DNA of 15,000 nucleotides from Chrysomallon squamiferum (lineage: Eukaryota > Mollusca > Gastropoda > Neomphalida > Peltospiridae): assembly GCA_012295275.1 (NCBI GenBank), contig CM022677.1:17040906-17055905 (forward strand), read 5' to 3'. Positions 9,180-15,000 of this stretch are shown here, in pieces; the first letter of the stretch is position 1; every line of letters begins with the position of its first letter. Below the pieces are notes generated by a model. It did no database searches. It had not been told where the DNA came from and saw only the letters and a list, made by a program, of their open reading frames with translations. The position numbers and the translations under genes were made by a program.

Positions 9180-9835
9180 TGTCTTTTTTTGATTATCATC
9201 ATCATCATCCTTGTCTCTTTCATCTTCATTTTGTACGTCATCATCATCTTTTTCCTTTTATATATTCTTCCTCAACATCATTCTACAATTTAGTAACCGT
9301 CATCATCATCTACTTCTGCTTTTACATCATCATCATCAAAATTATCATCTTCTTTTTCCTTTATTATCATAACAGTCTTCTTTTTCTTCAACACCTTACT
9401 AAAACTCATCATCACAGTCATCATCATCTTTTTCATTCATCATCATCATCTTTTTCTGTCTTTCCTCAACATCATCATCATAATCATCATCGTCTACGTC
9501 TTTCTCTGGCTATTCTTCATCATTCTCTGATTTATTTTAATCATTATCATAATCATCATCGTCTTCTTGGTTTCATCATCATCATCATATCGTCATCGTC
9601 TTCTCCTCTACATCATCATCATCATCATTATTGTCGTCTATTTATTCTCTAGATCTTTTTTCATCATTATCGTAATCATCGTCTTGTTTTTCCTTCATCA
9701 TCATCAACATCATCATCTTCATGTCTTCACCATCATTATCATCATCTTGTTTTTCCTTCATCATCATCATCAACATCATCTTCATGTCTTCATCATCATT
9801 ATCATCATCATCATCATCATCATCTTCTACTGCTT
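9180..9835. repeat. ATC-rich degenerate array with a 63-bp tandem duplication
   Basis: About 650 bp of interrupted ATC repeats mixed with CTTTTTC blocks. CTTGTTTTTCCTTCATCATC starts at both 9683 and 9746, marking an almost exact 63-bp tandem duplication. Frames through the array give His/Ile/Ser runs and are not genes. Confidence 0.92.
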
Positions 9836-9875
9836 TCATTTATTTTCTTCTTTCTCTTCTTCCTTTCTTTTTCTT

Positions 9876-10044
9876 CTTCTCTTTCTCGTATTCTCTAAAG
9901 TTTGTTTCCTGTTCGCTATTATTATTATTATTATATTATAATTCGTGTTGTAGTAGCAGTAGTGGTTGTTGTTGTCGTTGTTGTTGTTCTTCTTCTCTTC
10001 CTTGTATTCTCAAAAGTTTTGTTTACTCTTCACTATTATTATTA

Positions 10045-10091
<47 letters not shown>

Positions 10092-10102
10092 TGTATTACT
10101 AG

Positions 10103-10141
<39 letters not shown>

Positions 10142-10200
10142 CCTTCTCCTTCAACATCTCTGCCTTGTATTCTCAAAAGTCTGTTTACTTTTCGTTTCCT
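9876..10200. repeat. Three-copy compound repeat unit with ATT and GTT arrays
   Basis: The core GTATTCTC(A/T)AAAGT...GTTT is present at 9888, 10004 and 10167. The first two copies are followed by CACTATT- or CGCTATT-type sequence opening an ATT array, and then a GTT array. Spacing is 116 and 163 bp, the difference being mostly array length. Confidence 0.85.
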
Positions 10201-10838
10201 GATTACTCCACAACAGCAATCACTGAGCCGAACTCTTCTGTGACAAGTCGTGATGAAAGAGACTCTATGGCGTTTTTCTCGGAAAAGTCATTTTTTCTCA
10301 GAAAAGTCATTTTTCTTCATTTGCGGTGACTCTCGCACTTTTTGCTGACATTTAACCCTTTTTTATTTATTTCTTTTTTTTTTTTTTTTTTTTTTTTTAG
10401 TTTAGATCACTGATGGGAGATGCAGGAAGACAGATTGAGAATAAAATATAGAGAAAGATGGATAAGCTATCGATTTTATTTTTATTCATTTATTTACATT
10501 TTCACGTTTTTTTTTTTTTTTTTTTTCTCAATTCCGTCGAGTTATAAATCATCTGTAGTTGACGTAAGCTATCATTAAGATTTTTTAACACTATTTGTTC
10601 AGCCAAGTAGAAAATAAAATAGAGAAAATTCACAGACTTTGAATAGATTAAGGAGTCTTTTTTTATATTTTTTTTATTATTTTTTTTTTTTAAATAGGTT
10701 TTAAGTTAAGGAATTGTTTTCTGTGATTATATAAGTTGTTACAAATAATAAAACACATGTAGTCATATCTTATGTACGTGTTTGTGGTTGCATTTATATT
10801 TGTTGATAACGTAGAATAAGATAAGATAAACAGACAGC
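10201..10838. other. Intron sequence with poly-T tracts and a short direct repeat
   Basis: A GAAAAGTCATTTTT direct repeat occurs at about 10282 and 10301. Poly-T runs lie near 10374-10399 and 10507-10526. The rest is AT-rich without coding homology. Confidence 0.6.
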
Positions 10839-10917
<79 letters not shown>

Positions 10918-10918
10918 G

Positions 10919-10953
<35 letters not shown>

Positions 10954-10962
10954 GTAGATAGG

Positions 10963-10993
<31 letters not shown>

Positions 10994-11001
10994 GTAGGAG
11001 T

Positions 11002-11034
<33 letters not shown>

Positions 11035-11058
11035 TAGATAGAGATAGAGAGATAGATA
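10839..11058. repeat. GATA tetranucleotide array passing into GA/GATAGA
   Basis: TAGA/GATA repeats run 10839-10980 with a few GGTA variants, then GA-rich and GATAGA repeats to about 11058. Confidence 0.97.
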
Positions 11059-12045
<987 letters not shown>

Positions 12046-12179
12046 AACAGACTGAAATACAAACAGGAAAAAGAAAAGATAGACAAGCAGATACCTTAAT
12101 TGTCTAGCTACTAATGGAAAGATAAAGTAGATAATTAAACTATTTTGAATTCTACAACCAGCGACAAAAAAATCAAAAA

Positions 12180-12200
12180 TAAAAAAAAAAAAAAAAAAAA
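12180..12200. repeat. Poly-A tract
   Basis: About 20 A residues, preceded by further A-rich sequence, about 70 bp past the donor of the 92-nt exon. Confidence 0.95.
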
Positions 12201-12268
12201 ATCAGTTAGCTCAAATGGTGAATAAGAAATTTTAAATTTACATAAATAATGATTAATCATAATCTTAC

Positions 12269-12360
12269 CTCGAATTTCTCTGTTTCTGGATTAAGATCTA
12301 GAAGCGAATAATCCGCATTTCTGTCCCCGTTCGAGTCAATACTGACAGTTCCAGTGATTC
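12269..12360 (-). CDS. Receptor guanylate cyclase exon: last strands of the ligand-binding domain
   Basis: The exon is 92 nt: two bases completing Gly from the previous exon, then 30 codons ending in phase 0. It reads ITGTVSIDSNGDRNADYSLL followed by DLNPETEKFE. The FEG-(I/V)-TG-x-(V/L)-x-(I/M)-D-x-N/S-GDR-x-x-D-(Y/F)-S-L pattern matches the region of NPR-type receptors that follows NRTFEG. The acceptor is TTATTGCAG at 12361-12363 and the donor is GAG followed by GTAAGATT, near consensus. The upstream intron side is an AAAT microsatellite ending within a few bases of the AG. A 92-bp TC run lies upstream in the transcript and a 137-bp GA run downstream (plus-strand naming), a possible pairing arrangement around this exon. 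Its length is not a multiple of three, so skipping would shift the frame. Confidence 0.95.
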
Positions 12361-12364
12361 CTGC

Positions 12365-12470
12365 AATAAATAAATAAATAAACAAATAATTAAAAAATAA
12401 ATATGTAAATACGTAAATTAATAACTCAATAAACAAACGTGTAAATAAGTAAATAAATAAATAAATAAAT
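12365..12470. repeat. AAAT tetranucleotide repeats at a splice acceptor
   Basis: AAAT/AAAC and TAAATACGT variants start one base beyond the GCAG acceptor of the 92-nt exon. In the transcript they read as TTTA repeats leading into the splice site. Confidence 0.93.
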
Positions 12471-12629
12471 CAAACAGTTTAATAGCCTTCATTGGAGAAA
12501 ACGTTTTATAACGTGATCAAGGTCTTTCTTGTATGTTGTCAGTCCCATAGTTTATCACTGGCTGTCTTTAAAAGATTAATAATCATCCACTAACAGATAC
12601 ATGTATTTGAGATGTATATTTCAAATCAC

Positions 12630-12633
<4 letters not shown>

Positions 12634-12728
<95 letters not shown>

Positions 12729-12747
12729 CACACACACGCAAACACAC
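12634..12747. repeat. TC microsatellite, 92 bp uninterrupted, with CA tail
   Basis: A pure TC run covers 12634-12725, followed by imperfect CA repeats. In the pre-mRNA it reads as GA and is complementary to the CU tract from 11906-12042. Confidence 0.98.
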
Positions 12748-12820
12748 TCACAGCCTCATACCGAGGTCTACACACTTTTAATTTCAGTAAAATAATATTC
12801 CAATAAAAACAATAACAAAC

Positions 12821-12956
12821 CTTCAAATGTTCTGTTCCACATTCTTCTTGTGATTTCGGCTCCGTCCGTCACAGAACCGTTTGCAGCCAGAGTTTCATTC
12901 AGTGCAAGCGCGTACAGTATGACGGCGTCGTGAAATGCTCCCACGAAGCTGTTCAC
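12821..12956 (-). CDS. Receptor guanylate cyclase exon: C-terminal part of the ligand-binding domain
   Basis: The exon is 136 nt: 45 codons from GTG (V) plus one base that completes a Gly codon in the next exon. It begins VNSFVGAFHDAVILYALALN and ends RRMWNRTFEG. The pattern FxGAFHDAVxLYALALNET followed by TDGxxITRRMWNRTFEG is a strong signature of the ANF-receptor/periplasmic-binding-protein fold in natriuretic peptide receptors. Three N-glycosylation sequons are visible, NET, NGS and NRT, as expected for an extracellular domain. The acceptor is TCGTTGCAG before GTG at 12957-12959, and the donor is GAAG followed by GTTTGT at 12820. The open frame runs past both borders, so splice sites and homology set the ends. 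The preceding exon lies beyond the window. Confidence 0.95.
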
Positions 12957-12992
12957 CTGCAACGACAACAACGTTCATTTTTACTTACGTCT

Positions 12993-13013
12993 AAAAAAAA
13001 AAAAAAAAAAAAA
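12993..13013. repeat. Poly-A tract near the first visible exon
   Basis: About 21 A residues, 37 bp upstream of the acceptor in transcript order, reading as poly-U in the pre-mRNA and possibly adding to its pyrimidine tract. Confidence 0.9.
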
Positions 13014-13149
13014 TTCGCTTAGGAGCACAAAGTCATAGAGCTTTCTGTGAGTTTTAGTCTATTGATGCATTGTGATAATTATATTAAGAGTGGTATAGTA
13101 TTGTGTATTGGATTTTAACTCATATCATACATAAAAAAAATATATATAC

Positions 13150-13425
13150 AGTATTTGTATTGCATGTTGTATAGTGTAGGTTGATATTGCATAGGATAAT
13201 ATATTATAGGGGAATATAGTATGAGGTTACACCGTATTTGAGTATATCGTATAGGCTGATATAATATCGGGAAATATGGTATCGGACAATTTCATGGTGA
13301 GTTATATTGCATAGGTTAAGATCGTATGTTTTAGCATTTAGGTTACTATTGTATAGATTATAATGTAGAGGACGATATCGTACAGTGTTATATTGCATTT
13401 GGCAGTATCGTACACTAATATCCTT
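13150..13425. repeat. Degenerate minisatellite, ~14-17-bp units
   Basis: Variants of TATTGCATAGGTTA recur through the region, for example GATATTGCATAGG at 13183, TATCGTATAGGCTGA near 13244, TATATTGCATAGGTTA near 13303, TATTGTATAGATTA near 13347 and TATATTGCATTTGG near 13389. Units have diverged strongly and spacing is irregular. Confidence 0.75.
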
Positions 13426-13439
13426 CTGATTATTAGTAA

Positions 13440-13590
13440 GTCAATGTTGTTGTTGTTGTTTATTTTATTTGTTTTTTAATTTCCTTTTTTCTATGTCTTT
13501 TTTTTTCCTTTTTTTTTCTTTCTTTTTTTTTTTTTTTTTTTTTTTTTGTTGTTGTTGGTTGTTTATCTTTTCTTTCCTTTTCCTTTATTT
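13440..13590. repeat. T-rich tract with GTT repeats
   Basis: Poly-T with C, G and A interruptions from about 13470 to 13580, including an uninterrupted run near 13526-13547, bracketed by GTT triplets. Confidence 0.9.
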
Positions 13591-13795
13591 ATAAAATGGA
13601 AATATAATGATCACAACAATAGCAACAACATTCAAATAACAACTGCCAGAAGAAACATATTAAATCACATTATTTCTACGGTGATATATTTTATGACATA
13701 GAGCTCGCTTTATATTTTTAAAAAAACGTAGCTTGAACATAGACAGTTATATATGCAAAAACAACGAAACAGAATATATATTAGTGTGCGAGTGC

Positions 13796-13861
13796 ATATA
13801 CAATGGGTATTCTATATATATATATATCTATATATGTCTATATAGAATACCCATTGTATAT
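13796..13861. repeat. Perfect 23-bp inverted repeat with 20-bp AT-rich loop
   Basis: The left arm, 13796-13818, contains CAATGGGTATTCTATATA. The right arm, 13839-13861, is its exact reverse complement. The 20-nt spacer is TATA-rich. The arms carry a non-repetitive core (CAATGGGTATTC), so this is not only a TA microsatellite effect. Confidence 0.95.
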
Positions 13862-14086
13862 ATATATACTTAAAAAGAGAAAATATGATAGATGAATATA
13901 AATAGCTATTAAATATGATTCAGCCCTGGTGGGGGGTTCTAGAATATTGTAAACGTGTTTGAACATTCAAAAACAGCGCAGATAACGCTTTTCTTTACTA
14001 CAAATTTTATTCACACATTGAGGGACAATACAGCCTGCATATGTAATGAGAGAGGACTGCACTGGTCCTAAACGACAGTATTTGTA

Positions 14087-14440
14087 TAGACAGGGGAAAC
14101 AGGGAGAGACAGGGGGAGGGGTAGAGGGAGTGGGGGAGAGAGAGAGAGAGCGAGAGTGAGAGAAGGGAGAAAAAGAGATAAATGGATGAATGGAAGGAGA
14201 GATAGAGAGAGATCGAAAGAGAGACAGATAGCTAGAAAGACAAAGCTACAGAGACAGATAAACATAGATAGGTAACTGGTTAAAAAAGAGATATCGGCAG
14301 ATAGACAGACTGACAGATAGATGGACAGATAGACAAAGAGATAGACAGATTGGTAGGTAGATAGATGGATAGAGATAGAGACAGACAAATAAACAGACTG
14401 AACGACTGATTAGTAGTCAGTGAGAAGAGACATAAAGAAA
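14087..14440. repeat. Purine-rich GAGA, GACA and GATA degenerate repeats
   Basis: Interrupted GAGA, GACA, GATA and GATG units, best formed near 14131-14162 (GA) and 14215-14400 (GACA/GATA). No coding potential beyond low-complexity frames. Confidence 0.85.
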
Positions 14441-14470
14441 GAAAGAAATAGCAGTTTATAACGGTAAAAA

Positions 14471-14590
14471 CAAATAAATAAATAAATAAATAAATAAAAA
14501 TAAAAATAAAAATAAAAATAAAAATAAAAATAAAAATAAAAATAAAAATAAAAATAAAAATAAAAATAACATAACATAACATAACATAAC
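14471..14590. repeat. Compound AAAT, TAAAAA and ATAAC array
   Basis: AAAT units (about 14471-14496) pass into a clean hexanucleotide TAAAAA array (to about 14567) and then ATAAC pentanucleotides (to about 14590). Each step changes the unit by one or a few bases. Confidence 0.96.
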
Positions 14591-14591
14591 T

Positions 14592-14630
14592 ATTAATGCC
14601 ACCCCCCTAAAAATATTAGGACCGGCCCTG
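14592..14630 (-). mobile_element. Possible hAT-like transposon terminus
   Basis: Read on the minus strand from 14630 it starts CAGGGCCGGTCCTAATATTT and continues to a G run. CAGGGCCGG is a frequent start of hAT-type inverted repeats. No matching second end with a target duplication was found. Confidence 0.35.
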
Positions 14631-15000
14631 AACTAGTAAACAGTTTACTAGGTCTAACGAGAATATATATATATATGTAAAGAAAACAACGCACAACAAA
14701 AGTACGTATAATCGATTATTTACGACCCCCTACGTAGGCATAAACAAAAGTGACAACGTTTCCGAATAACAAGAAAATGAAGCTATGACGAAGGTAATTA
14801 ACATTACTATGAGACCAAAAAATGTAACAGTAAAATACCTTTTAGTGGTTATTTATTGTCATTATTTTTCTATTAGATTGCCAAGAGTTATGTATATTCA
14901 TGCAAAAAAAAAAAAAAAAGAACAGAAATAGCAATGACTTTGGATAATGTTCGTTGTCTAGTCGTGATTTATGATATAGTTTTTTTGGTGCTATTTTGTT
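14631..15000. other. Intron or upstream sequence without recognised features
   Basis: AT-rich sequence with a short AT run near 14664-14676 and poly-A at 14903-14918. No upstream ligand-binding-domain exon was recognised on the minus strand. Confidence 0.55.

Noticed and set aside
9179-10329. His/Ile/Ser-rich plus-strand frames of 124 to 202 codons
   Set aside because: Products of ATC, ATT and GTT repeats inside an intron, with no domain-like sequence.
13921-14630. A complete transposon between CAGCCCTGG at 13921 and the CAGGGCCGG end at 14630
   Set aside because: The two ends share only a few bases and the flanking 8-bp sequences do not match.

Overview
This window is metazoan nuclear DNA with no prokaryotic or organellar features. 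It is AT-rich and packed with simple sequence repeats: long TAG, ATT, ATC, GA/TC, GATA, AAAT and TAAAAA arrays and many poly-A/poly-T runs. The one recognisable gene is split into six short exons with canonical GT-AG borders and introns of 0.46 to 4.5 kb. Repeat content and intron style suggest a repeat-rich marine invertebrate, perhaps a mollusc, though an arthropod cannot be excluded. The tRNA-derived SINE common in octopus genomes was not seen. The species call is an inference.

The gene lies on the minus strand and is the middle part of a membrane receptor guanylate cyclase of the natriuretic-peptide-receptor type (NPR1/NPR2, GC-A/GC-B). In transcript order: 12956-12821 and 12360-12269 (end of the extracellular ligand-binding domain), 7800-7663 (membrane-proximal ectodomain with a Cys pair), 6336-6252 (transmembrane helix), 4422-4296 (cytosolic juxtamembrane segment), 3150-3058 (linker and start of the kinase-homology domain). 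Junction phases are 1, 0, 1, 2, 0, and each exon fits its neighbour except the third. That exon is 138 nt where 3n+1 is required, and its second half is homologous in a different frame. The N-terminal exons lie beyond 15000, and the rest of the kinase-homology domain, the dimerisation segment and the cyclase domain lie below position 1. I found no other exons.

Region by region: 1-3057 is intron with a ~1.07-kb TAG-type array (670-1743), a possible hAT-like transposon end (1972-2039) and TG/ACAA repeats. 3151-4295 is intron with ATC and ATT arrays and a cluster of A and T homopolymers. 4423-6251 is intron with A-rich, TC/AC and TCTG/TCTA repeats and a 49-bp tandem duplication touching the transmembrane-exon donor. 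6337-7662 is intron with a ~300-bp ATA array. 7801-12268 is the largest intron, with TAG, TC, GA, ATC, ATT/GTT and GATA arrays. 12361-12820 is a short intron with AAAT and TC repeats. 12957-15000 is upstream intron with a degenerate minisatellite, a perfect 23-bp inverted repeat and AAAT/TAAAAA/ATAAC repeats.

The points most worth a second look are the frame break just before the transmembrane exon, whose direct reading would give a secreted ectodomain; the long (GA)n and (TC)n tracts placed as an inverted pair around the 92-nt exon; and microsatellites that run almost into four of the splice acceptors.
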